Source: Chloroflexota bacterium
Lineage (GTDB): Bacteria; Chloroflexota; Anaerolineae; Aggregatilineales; Phototrophicaceae
DNA length: 20,623 nt
Reading direction: 5' to 3'
NCBI GenBank assembly: GCA_023430545.1
Contig: JAEZAF010000110.1
Location: forward strand, 1 to 20,623
Shown here: piece after piece, positions 1 to 6,095 of the stretch
Position numbering within the stretch: position 1 is the first letter of the stretch
How the letters are laid out: each line of letters opens with the position of its first letter
Made by a program: the position numbers and the translations under genes
Notes under the pieces: generated by a model
Database searches by the model: none
Told to the model about the DNA's origin: nothing
The model's input: the letters and a program-made list of their open reading frames with translations, nothing else

Positions 1-123
1 CGTTTCAGGATGGATACAGCGCAGTTCCAGCCAAAGCTTCTCTGGGACATCAGTGTAAAGCGCCGCAAGAAATCCATTTCTCATGGCGATTCGTTCGTTG
101 TTCACTATCGTTTTCTGTGTCAT
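1..123 (-). CDS. Partial unrecognised protein, N-terminal 41 residues, runs off the left edge
   Basis: An open frame on the minus strand starts at an ATG (121-123) and is still open at base 1. It encodes MTQKTIVNNERIAMRNGFLA and continues with a compact stretch containing VPEKLWLELRCIHPE. An in-frame stop lies about 30 bases upstream, and AAGGA sits about 11 bases before the ATG. A second in-frame ATG (residue 14, position 84) is possible. The amino-acid composition is protein-like and the gene follows the relaxase gene on the same strand, so it probably belongs to the mobile cassette. The pattern hydrophobic-LYxDxPxxLWLELRCIHP is only suggestive of plasmid replication or primase-type proteins. 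I do not recognise the family and assign no function. Confidence 0.55.
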   Translation of the reverse strand, partial: MTQKTIVNNERIAMRNGFLAALYTDVPEKLWLELRCIHPET

Positions 124-147
124 ACTATGTTTGATCCTTTTAGGTCT

Positions 148-204
148 ACACAGGGGCTAGAAGCGCGTACGTTTGGCGACGGTGTGCGCTTCCGGCTCCT
201 GTGT
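148..204. repeat. 19-bp imperfect inverted repeat with 19-nt loop
   Basis: Arms 148-166 and 186-204 are complementary at 16 of 19 positions. In a plus-strand RNA two of the three mismatches become G-U pairs, leaving one A/C mismatch. It lies between the relaxase stop and the start of the left-edge gene. It could be a regulatory or antisense RNA hairpin, a terminator without a T-run, or a recognition site for a mobile-element protein. The sequence alone does not decide between these. Confidence 0.6.
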
Positions 205-223
205 GCTTTATAGGTAAATGTCC

Positions 224-248
224 CATAAATGCGTAAGCCGCATTTATG
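224..248. terminator. 10-bp perfect stem-loop right after the relaxase stop
   Basis: CATAAATGCG (224-233) and CGCATTTATG (239-248) are perfect complements around a 5-nt loop. The stem begins 3 bases past the relaxase stop codon on the minus strand, which is where a terminator would sit. The following minus-strand bases (GGACATTTACC) are not a proper T-run, so it may be a weak or Rho-assisted terminator, or a protein-binding palindrome. Confidence 0.5.
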
Positions 249-251
249 CGG

Positions 252-1172
252 TTATCGGTCAATGGTTGGGTATTCTCCGGTGCTGGTATCGATCTCCTGC
301 TCGCCGCGTCGACCCCGTAACTGCTCTTTCAGTTGGATCGCGAGGCGCTCCGCTTCCTCATGGTCGAGATCGCTTCTCACTGGACGGAACTGCAGCGACA
401 TCTGGTCTTCACGGTTTTTGAAGTAGCCGTAAAAACCGATTGCGCTGGCGTCCTCATTGGTCCGGCGAACGCCTGCCCATATTGGGCCGATCTCCGGTTC
501 CTGACCGTGCGCTTCCTCTATCGTGACAATCTGTTCCTGCTGTTCACGGACGGCGGCCAGTGCGTCGTAACGCTGCTCCCAATCGCGTCCGGCGTAGCGG
601 TCCATGAGCGCGACCATGTTCTCCTGTGTGACCTCATGCAGCATCTCGATATGATCAACACTCCTGTTTTTTGAGAAGTACAGCGGTTTACGTCGCCCTT
701 CGTCGGCATCGTAGTAGGTGCCCGGCAGAATGATGTGTGTATGCGGGTTATGCTGTCCCGGCGCTTCATCGCCGTCCGTCTTGCGGTGATGCAAAACCGC
801 CGACCACTCGACACCGGTATCAATGCCTCTGGCATCGAAGAAATCGTTCATTGTGCGTTCGGTGAGCTGGCGGACGAACTGCTCGCGCTGCTCAGGCGGG
901 ACCATGCGGATGAGATCGACATTCGGGTTGATGACGAGGCTGAACATCAGCACATGCTCACTCTGATAGGCCTCACAGCGTTCAGCGATTTCAGCCACCG
1001 AACCACCCATACCCCGATCCAGCCAGCGCTCACGACCACCGGCATGACGTGCCTTCTCGGTGCGCGATTCACGATAGGTCAGGTACTTGAGTAGCGTGCC
1101 CATCCGCTTGCTTTCGTTGGTGGTGGGCTTCTTGTACTTCACATTCGAGACGCACATCCGCTTTCGATCCAT
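252..1172 (-). CDS. HUH-type relaxase / mobilisation nuclease-like protein
   Basis: The product is 306 residues. Residues 141-151 read HNPHTHIILPG, giving the His-x-His metal-binding core of HUH relaxases (His141, His144, His146). The preceding WSAVLHHRKTDGD stretch (123-135) resembles the first His/Asp segment of MobA/MobL-type motif III. Tyrosines near the N-terminus (LLKYLTYRE, Tyr30 and Tyr33) are candidates for the DNA-cleaving nucleophile. Relaxases nick oriT and pilot the transferred strand. The gene starts 3 bases after the MobC-like gene stops, so the two are translationally linked. The C-terminal third (200-306) is charged and helical with no recognised helicase or primase domain, so this would be a short relaxase. 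The family is inferred from the motif; the subfamily is not assigned. Confidence 0.72.
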   Translation of the reverse strand: MDRKRMCVSNVKYKKPTTNESKRMGTLLKYLTYRESRTEKARHAGGRERWLDRGMGGSVAEIAERCEAYQSEHVLMFSLVINPNVDLIRMVPPEQREQFVRQLTERTMNDFFDARGIDTGVEWSAVLHHRKTDGDEAPGQHNPHTHIILPGTYYDADEGRRKPLYFSKNRSVDHIEMLHEVTQENMVALMDRYAGRDWEQRYDALAAVREQQEQIVTIEEAHGQEPEIGPIWAGVRRTNEDASAIGFYGYFKNREDQMSLQFRPVRSDLDHEEAERLAIQLKEQLRGRRGEQEIDTSTGEYPTIDR

Positions 1173-1175
1173 GTC

Positions 1176-1484
1176 CTATGCCTCACGCTTGCGTTTGAAG
1201 TAGGCGACCATCTTTTCCAGCAAATCATTCTGCCGCTGAAGCTGCTCTTCGACGGCATCCAGCCGACCTTCCAGCTTGCGGGTGATGGCGGCGCGTGTGC
1301 CGGGGATGTCATCCTGATGAGACAGATACAGATTCAGTGCATCGCGGATCAGATCGGTTTTGTGCTGTATCTCACCCTTTCGTGCTCGAACGCGCAGGAT
1401 TTCCTCCAGCCGCCGCATCTGTTCTGGCGTGAACCCCACACTGAGACGCTCGGTATATCCATCACGGTTTTTACGTTTACTCAT
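1176..1484 (-). CDS. RHH/coiled-coil DNA-binding protein, MobC-like relaxosome accessory
   Basis: The product is 102 residues. RLSVGFTPEQMRRLEEI (residues 13-29) looks like the beta-strand and first helix of a ribbon-helix-helix fold. The following KTDLIRDALNLYLS looks like the second helix. Residues 60-100 form a heptad-rich coiled coil (ITRKLEGRLDAVEEQLQRQN). Small proteins of this shape encoded just before a relaxase usually bind oriT and recruit the relaxase (MobC/TraY-type role). The start overlaps the end of the HU-like gene by 8 bases, and its AGGAG lies inside that gene, indicating translational coupling. It could also act as a repressor of the mob operon. Confidence 0.68.
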   Translation of the reverse strand: MSKRKNRDGYTERLSVGFTPEQMRRLEEILRVRARKGEIQHKTDLIRDALNLYLSHQDDIPGTRAAITRKLEGRLDAVEEQLQRQNDLLEKMVAYFKRKREA

Positions 1485-1758
1485 GGTTAATCTCCTGAAG
1501 CTGTTCCTTCAACAGTTCAGTGGGATGGAAACGGCCATACACCCGGCGCAGTCGTCCGTGTTGAGCCAGCAGACCCCCGGCCTTCATCTCCTGCACTTCG
1601 ATGCTCAACCGTCCGATGTCGGGGACGGTAATGCTCCTTCCTTCTATAAGCTCCTTCATCCAGACTTCCGTCAGTACTTCGACAATTTCAGCCACATCGC
1701 GCTGCGTGCGGTGTGGCAAGCGTCTGGCCACTTCGGCAATGACTTCTCGATGATGCAT
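1477..1758 (-). CDS. Small HU/IHF-like nucleoid-type DNA-binding protein
   Basis: The product is 93 residues. The layout matches HU: two N-terminal helices (HHREVIAEVARRL, DVAEIVEVLTEVWMKELIEG), a beta segment SITVPDIGRLSIEV where HU has the Gly-Phe-Gly turn, and a C-terminal HPTELLKEQL helix like the HU ending. The central DNA-wrapping arms are shortened and lack the usual Arg/Pro tip, so DNA bending would be altered or lost. AGGAG precedes the ATG by 6 bases. It opens the HU-like/MobC-like/relaxase operon directly beside the stem-loop array, which suggests a role in shaping oriT, as IHF does in other relaxosomes. Family assignment is by eye and moderate. Confidence 0.55.
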   Translation of the reverse strand: MHHREVIAEVARRLPHRTQRDVAEIVEVLTEVWMKELIEGRSITVPDIGRLSIEVQEMKAGGLLAQHGRLRRVYGRFHPTELLKEQLQEINHE

Positions 1759-2161
1759 GTCGTTCTCCTGTTAGAAACTGTTTGCTTTCAGTCAGATGGC
1801 AGCATGTCGTCGGACGCGGCTCGCCAGAGCAGCACCACCACACACCGCGAATCTGCGCTGGAGTGTGGCCTGTCGGGTTGGAAAACCAGCGCGACAGGTG
1901 CGGCGGATCGGTAACATCGCCGCATGGGTGCAGCCACCAACCGGCGCTGCACCAAGCCCCTCCGGCGCTGAGGAGCCAGCGATTTAGCTGGCTTGCTACT
2001 CCTGGGGCGCAGGGACGGATATCCGACCGGCTGCTGAGTGGACAATACGTTGTCCCATCCCAGCCCCAGGAGGAGTGTACGGTGTCGGTAGGACACCGAT
2101 GGTCTGCGCCAGCAGGCCACAGCAGGCCATGCCGTCAGACACCGTGCGAACGTTGTGAGGG
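1759..2161. other. Gene-free stem-loop array, candidate oriT or other cis-acting site
   Basis: No convincing gene is present. At least six perfect inverted repeats follow one another: 1869-1875/1892-1898 (7 bp, with GGTT/AACC nested inside), 1927-1934/1946-1953 (GGTGCAGC, 8 bp), 1974-1980/1987-1993 (AGCCAGC, 7 bp), 1999-2008/2063-2072 (CTCCTGGGGC, 10 bp) enclosing 2040-2045/2050-2055 (GGACAA, 6 bp), and 2080-2086/2092-2098 (CGGTGTC, 7 bp). A direct repeat AGCAGGCCA follows at 2111-2119 and 2121-2129. The position beside an operon for HU-like, MobC-like and relaxase proteins is typical of oriT. I recognise no known nic-site consensus. A replication origin or structured RNA is also possible. 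Confidence 0.5.
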
Positions 2162-2578
2162 TTACCATGTGGCTTTTCTCATTCGCTTTGTCCGACGCTC
2201 GGCATCCGCCTCTGTCAGTGCCGGTTCGGGAGATGCTCTGGGTGGAGGTTGACCCCCAGTCAATGGCTGGGCAACGGCGATGGTGTTGGCAGTAACGTGC
2301 TGGACCATGCGCTCCAGATAGGCAGGCATGTCGTTGAGCGCATCCCGGATCCAGAGGGTGTCCCGGCGTACTTCCAGCAGTTCCGACAGATCGAGAACAG
2401 GTGCTTTTGGCTTGCGTCGGACGAAACCCAACTGCTCTCGGATCAGGTCGCGGATCACATCGCTTCGTTCACCTGCCTCGATCTCTTCCCACCAGTTGAG
2501 AATGTCTTCATCGGTGTCGTAGTACACCTTGAAGTTGATCATCTTGTAGGTGCGGTTCTTGGTTTGGCGTTTTGTCAT
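2162..2578 (-). CDS. RHH protein downstream of the ParM-like gene, probable ParR-type adaptor
   Basis: The product is 138 residues. MINFKVYYDTDEDILNWWEE followed by GERSDVIRDLIREQLGF (residues about 13-51) has the strand-helix-helix pattern of ribbon-helix-helix DNA-binding proteins. Residues 60-100 are helical. The tail is Pro-rich, then Arg/Lys-rich (TGGQPPPRASPEP, RRTKRMRKATW). In ParM/ParR systems the gene after parM encodes an RHH protein that binds the centromere, caps the actin-like filament and represses the operon. The place, size and fold suit that role, but no ParR sequence signature can be claimed. AGGAG lies 8-9 bases before the ATG. The leader contains the nested repeats at 2597-2639, a plausible own operator. 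Confidence 0.62.
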   Translation of the reverse strand: MTKRQTKNRTYKMINFKVYYDTDEDILNWWEEIEAGERSDVIRDLIREQLGFVRRKPKAPVLDLSELLEVRRDTLWIRDALNDMPAYLERMVQHVTANTIAVAQPLTGGQPPPRASPEPALTEADAERRTKRMRKATW

Positions 2579-2596
2579 ATTTTCATCTCCTCTAAG

Positions 2597-2639
2597 GGGT
2601 CTTACACGTAAATACAGCTTGTAAATACCCGTAAGACCC
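2597..2639. promoter_or_regulatory. Nested repeat in the RHH leader: 9-bp inverted arms around two 8-bp direct repeats
   Basis: GGGTCTTAC (2597-2605) and GTAAGACCC (2631-2639) are perfect inverted arms. Inside them GTAAATAC occurs twice (2608-2615 and 2621-2628) with 13 bases from start to start. The structure fills the space between the ParM-like stop and the RHH ribosome-binding site. Direct repeats of this kind are what RHH dimers bind, so this may be an autoregulatory operator or part of the centromere. As RNA it could also attenuate between the two genes. Confidence 0.5.
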
Positions 2640-2656
2640 GCTCCCTGGACCGTACA

Positions 2657-3721
2657 CTAGCCCTGACGGCTGACAAAGTTGGCGTAGTACAGATAGCCGC
2701 GTGCATTCGCCATCTGCGCATGAGGGACCAGCTTTGTCTGGGGATAGGCTTCGATGATCTGCTCATAGACCAGTTCTGCACCGCCGCCAGAGAGATAAAT
2801 CACATCGACAGTTGTGCCTCGCTGCCATTTCTCTGACATGAGGTTCAGCGTTGCGCTTCGAAGTGGAGACAGCGCGTCTTCGACTTCTGTGCTGTAGTCG
2901 ATCGGCTTGCCGCTGGCAGTGAAAATGCCAGTCCGTAGAACCTGCTCGATGATCTTGTAGGGCATCTTCTCGCGGTAGTCGCGCTCCAGCATGGTGGAGA
3001 TGCGTTCCTGTGCGGTGTAGACTCCACCTTCGACGCTTCCGCTCTCGCTATCCAGAAACTCACCGTCGTCGTCCAGCGCAATATCGACGGTATATGTTCC
3101 AACATCGACGATGCCGGTCCGCATATAGGTGTGATAGACATTCACATCACCGGTGGGGGTGAGCATCTGGCTGTAGGCGCTGCCGTAGGGCTGAGGCATG
3201 ACGATCACATCGGTGACGTTGGCGATGACTTCACAACTGTCGGTCTGAATGAGATGCTGACCGAACAGGGCTTCCTTCAGTTCGGCGGCGTCACGCATGT
3301 GGTCTACTGGGAGTCCCGTCGCGATTTTCAGATGGACGACATCCCGACCCCACACCCCCTGCACCAGTTTGCCGATGGCGATTTTTGCGAGGCGCTGACG
3401 GAAAGTATTGCCCATGGTCTTTTCGTTGGCAGTGCGTCCGCGCAGACGGAGCAGCTCACCCGGTGGAAGCTGGGCTAGCGCGAGGTCGCCCACAAACCAT
3501 GTACCTTCATCGTCACTGATCTGATCGCCGGGATACTTCTGCTGGATGGTCTCCTGCTGAAACTTGAGTTCACGGGCATGACCCATCACGGAAGGGAAGG
3601 TGAGAGCGCTGTCATTAGTGACGACTTTCACGACGCCATAACCGATGTCCAGACCGACGGTGACAACGCCTGCCGACAGGTTATTGAAGTTCTGCTGTTG
3701 CTTCTTCGCTTGTTTTGCCAT
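2657..3721 (-). CDS. ParM/StbA-like actin-type ATPase for plasmid segregation
   Basis: The product is 354 residues. GLDIGYGVVKV (23-33) is the phosphate-1 loop of the actin/Hsp70 fold, GIVDVGTYTVD (203-213) the phosphate-2 loop, and YLSGGGAEL (309-317) the adenosine loop. ATGLPVDHM (134-142) is also typical of ParM/Alp relatives. Such proteins polymerise with ATP and push plasmid copies apart. The start at 3721 has GAGG 5-6 bases upstream and begins MAKQAKK. A longer frame to 3793 would add a tail without a ribosome-binding site, so it is not used. An RHH gene follows on the same strand, as parR follows parM. Roles in other mobile-element or cytoskeletal filaments remain possible. Confidence 0.82.
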   Translation of the reverse strand: MAKQAKKQQQNFNNLSAGVVTVGLDIGYGVVKVVTNDSALTFPSVMGHARELKFQQETIQQKYPGDQISDDEGTWFVGDLALAQLPPGELLRLRGRTANEKTMGNTFRQRLAKIAIGKLVQGVWGRDVVHLKIATGLPVDHMRDAAELKEALFGQHLIQTDSCEVIANVTDVIVMPQPYGSAYSQMLTPTGDVNVYHTYMRTGIVDVGTYTVDIALDDDGEFLDSESGSVEGGVYTAQERISTMLERDYREKMPYKIIEQVLRTGIFTASGKPIDYSTEVEDALSPLRSATLNLMSEKWQRGTTVDVIYLSGGGAELVYEQIIEAYPQTKLVPHAQMANARGYLYYANFVSRQG

Positions 3722-4039
3722 GATTCCTCTATCTCTCCGTATGACTGGAAATTGGGAGGAGGCAACACAAAGCCATGCAAAACACAGCGGCAAGCGTGTG
3801 AGATGCCAGAAAATCGCTAAGTTGTTGTGTTTTTGGGGTTAGCATTGAGTGCCCCAAGTCCCAATCTCCACTTTAGATTGGGTTGTCAGGACCCTCCCCG
3901 GTCGGCATCAATGTTGGGCCTGACCAGGTTATTATGGGTAAGCGTGGTTGGTAGATGTTTTGGTTAAATCAGGTTGTCGTCGTACTGTCTGTACTTTAAC
4001 GTTACGACTCTGATTTACCTCAAGAAAATGCTTAGCTGT

Positions 4040-4069
4040 AGGGCCGGTATCGATAAATATACCGGCTCT
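4040..4069 (+). terminator. Terminator-like stem-loop with no visible upstream plus-strand gene
   Basis: AGGGCCGGTAT (4040-4050) pairs with ATACCGGCTCT (4059-4069) over 11 bp with one G-U, around an 8-nt loop. TTCTGTTT follows, a weak T-rich tail in the plus direction. No plus-strand gene precedes it in the window, so it may be a relic of a gene displaced by the cassette, an operator, or a leader hairpin. Confidence 0.4.
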
Positions 4070-4132
4070 TCTGTTTCCAGAAGGCTTCACTATCCTCAAC
4101 ATATCCTGTGGAATAGCATCGATACAGCGGGG

Positions 4133-4138
4133 TAAAAT
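4133..4138 (+). promoter_or_regulatory. Possible -10 box upstream of the secreted TPR protein gene
   Basis: TAAAAT lies 32 bases before the ATG at 4170, in the context GCGGGGTAAAATAG. A very similar context (GCGGTGATAAAATAG) precedes nadE. No clear -35 hexamer is seen. A small hairpin AAAAAGGGCTTTTT follows just before the ribosome-binding site. Confidence 0.3.
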
Positions 4139-4169
4139 AGAAATAAAAAGGGCTTTTTGAGGTGGCGTG

Positions 4170-5996
4170 ATGCAGATGATTTTCCTTGTGGGTTATTTGC
4201 TGGTGATGTTGATCGTCGTACCCGTCGGCGCACAGGATGACAATTACCGCCTCCACATCCCTGCTACAGATGAGTATCTCTCCCAACTGCCGGAAATTTG
4301 GATGCGGAGTGGTGCGCTTCCGCGCATGTTTGATGAAGAGGCTTATGGGTTTCATATGCCTGAGCAGCTCATCAAGCTTATGGAAACCACTTTCCTGTAT
4401 CGCTACGCCGACACTTCCACTACAGAACAACTTATTGAGGCGTATGAGACGCTCAATCAGGGGGATGTATTCGGATATGCCAATTACATGCCGTTTATAG
4501 ATGTCCAGTATTGGAATCTCCGTATTGTACAGCAATGGCTGGACGAAAATCCGATTGGTTGGCAGACGGTTGAGCAGATCGAGTTCGATCCTTATACGAT
4601 TATCGTGAGTCGCCATCATCTGACCGATACAGATGAGCAGGATATTTTATTGTACGTATCGCGTGGGGATTTTGTGGATCACTGGCTAGCTGTTCCTGAA
4701 AATGGGACTGATCAACTGGTACTTACTCCTGTGGATTATTCTGAGGCTGGGTATTGGCTTTCACAGCCAAATGGGACAACGGCTGAGATAACTGTTCGCG
4801 ATGTTAACGCGGATGGTCTGGACGAGATGATCAGTAAACAGTGGAATCCATATCCCGGATCAAACTACATTGGCAATATCGCGACGTTGACTGTTTGGGG
4901 CTGGCGCGAGGGACGATGGCATCGGATGGTAAGTTCTCAGGGGGCGGCTAATCCAGATGCTTACTCGGATATACCACAGTGGCAATTTGAGAACATTGAC
5001 GCTGACACGCCTTTGGAACTCATCCAGAACGACTATGGACTCGACAATTTTTACTGTTTACAGCACCGCCGCCAAGTGTTCGATTGGAACGGTGAAGTTT
5101 ATGAACGCATTGTCGATCAGACGACATTTGAGGAGACCGTCGGCTGTGCGTTGCGGTTCGCACAGCAGGCGATGTGGGACCATGATTATGATGAGTCCAT
5201 CAACTTTTATGAACTGGCGTTAGCACGATTTTCGGGTGATTTCTCCGATTATGACGGCGAGCAGGATAGTATCGAGCAGTTCGCCGCTTATGCTCAGGAA
5301 CGACTGTTTATCGCCTATATGCTGGCAGGAGATGTGACTACAGCACGAGACATGCTTGATGATTTGCGGGAACAACCTCTTATTGATAATACGATCGTAC
5401 AGCAGCTTATTGCTATCCCTGAAGCCGACCTCAATGCGCTGAAGGTTTGTGAGACTGCCTACAACTTTTTAAATGAGGAATTTGTTGATACCGCGCCTGA
5501 GCTGAACTATCGAAATGTCCCCAACATCGGCTATATCGAAGAAAATGTACATATTTACTTCATGTGGCGTGAAGGATGGGGCAGCTCGGAGCGCGTCGCA
5601 TGCGACCTTCCCTACATGCATGAACAGATTGCCGCGATGACGGCTTCACCTCCACCAACAGCCACTCGTCAGCCCACCGCGACACCAGATGCATTATGGC
5701 TGGCTGACATACAGATAGAAAGTGATTTACACTCAGACATAGGCGATATGATCAATGCTCTGCGTTCTGGTGAGATGGACAACGCTCTGGCTCACAGTGA
5801 ATCCGTATTTGACAGCCCACTCGTGACACCCGCTTCCGATATCGCGTTACTCATTCGCCACTATCGTGCCCTGGCATTGGAAGCCCTTGGACGGGATGCT
5901 GAAGCTCTGGCGGAATATGTCACCATTTACGAGATCGCACCAGAGTCCGCATGGGGGATGCTGGCCGCGCTGTATCTGGAGCGTATAGAGAGGTGA
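4170..5996 (+). CDS. Large secreted protein with FG-GAP-like segment and TPR-like repeats, function unknown
   Basis: The product is about 608 residues. The N-terminus is a signal peptide (MQMIFLVGYLLVMLIVVPVGAQ) with likely cleavage near GAQ. DVNADGLDE (about residues 211-219) has the DxNxDGxxD spacing of calcium-binding or FG-GAP-type loops, and a similar NIDADTPLEL follows about 60 residues later. Residues 330-400 (AQQAMWDHDYDESINFYELA, then AQERLFIAYMLAGDVTTARD) and the last 75 residues are TPR-like helical pairs. They are separated by a Pro/Thr spacer (PPPTATRQPTATP) typical of exported proteins in this lineage. GAGGTGG sits 4 bases before the ATG at 4170; an adjoining GTG (4167) and an ATG (4176) are alternatives. 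I know no named family for the whole protein. An extracellular scaffold is an inference. Confidence 0.75.
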   Translation: MQMIFLVGYLLVMLIVVPVGAQDDNYRLHIPATDEYLSQLPEIWMRSGALPRMFDEEAYGFHMPEQLIKLMETTFLYRYADTSTTEQLIEAYETLNQGDVFGYANYMPFIDVQYWNLRIVQQWLDENPIGWQTVEQIEFDPYTIIVSRHHLTDTDEQDILLYVSRGDFVDHWLAVPENGTDQLVLTPVDYSEAGYWLSQPNGTTAEITVRDVNADGLDEMISKQWNPYPGSNYIGNIATLTVWGWREGRWHRMVSSQGAANPDAYSDIPQWQFENIDADTPLELIQNDYGLDNFYCLQHRRQVFDWNGEVYERIVDQTTFEETVGCALRFAQQAMWDHDYDESINFYELALARFSGDFSDYDGEQDSIEQFAAYAQERLFIAYMLAGDVTTARDMLDDLREQPLIDNTIVQQLIAIPEADLNALKVCETAYNFLNEEFVDTAPELNYRNVPNIGYIEENVHIYFMWREGWGSSERVACDLPYMHEQIAAMTASPPPTATRQPTATPDALWLADIQIESDLHSDIGDMINALRSGEMDNALAHSESVFDSPLVTPASDIALLIRHYRALALEALGRDAEALAEYVTIYEIAPESAWGMLAALYLERIER

Positions 5997-6043
5997 ACCT
6001 GCACACTGGTGAATACTGGACTCATGGAATGAACGACGCGGTG

Positions 6044-6050
6044 ATAAAAT
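6044..6050 (+). promoter_or_regulatory. Extended -10 promoter element upstream of nadE
   Basis: TGATAAAAT (6042-6050) has the TGn extension directly before a TAAAAT hexamer, 46 bases before the nadE ATG. No -35 match is evident, as is common for extended -10 promoters. It would drive nadE and, through tight spacing, tag and the hydrolase. Confidence 0.4.
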
Positions 6051-6095
6051 AGGGCCGTATCCTTTGACCGTTCAACGCTGGAGAGTGCTGACCCA

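Larger units (their letters stand above)
3722..4169. other. Gene-free junction between mobile cassette and chromosome-like genes, with inverted repeats
   Basis: This divergent spacer separates the ParM-like gene (minus) from the secreted-protein gene (plus). It holds CCCAATCT/AGATTGGG (3860-3867/3875-3882), a nested pair AAATCAG/CTGATTT (3966-3972/4010-4016) enclosing GTCGTA/TACGAC (3979-3984/4003-4008) with the palindrome TAACGTTA (3997-4004) near the centre, and an 11-bp stem at 4040-4069. It must contain promoters for both flanking genes and could hold the centromere site. No attachment-site repeat could be paired with another place in the window. Confidence 0.45.

Noticed and set aside
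252..1094. Plus-strand frames of 105-119 residues across the relaxase gene
   Set aside because: They are antisense shadows of a minus-strand gene with a motif, operon context and overlapping neighbours.
1759..2161. CRISPR array
   Set aside because: The repeats differ from each other in sequence and spacing; no identical repeat-spacer pattern and no cas genes exist here or elsewhere in the window.
1788..2168. 126-residue minus-strand open frame between the RHH and HU-like genes
   Set aside because: The protein is rich in Arg, Cys, Trp and Pro without secondary-structure pattern, has no ribosome-binding site, and runs straight through all the inverted repeats.
3722..3793. 24-residue N-terminal extension of the ParM-like protein
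   Set aside because: The ATG at 3721 has a good GAGG at proper distance and gives the usual short tail before the phosphate-1 loop; the upstream ATG has no such site.
4032..4619. 195-residue minus-strand frame opposite the secreted TPR protein
   Set aside because: It overlaps a well-formed signal-peptide-bearing gene on the plus strand and shows no protein-family pattern.
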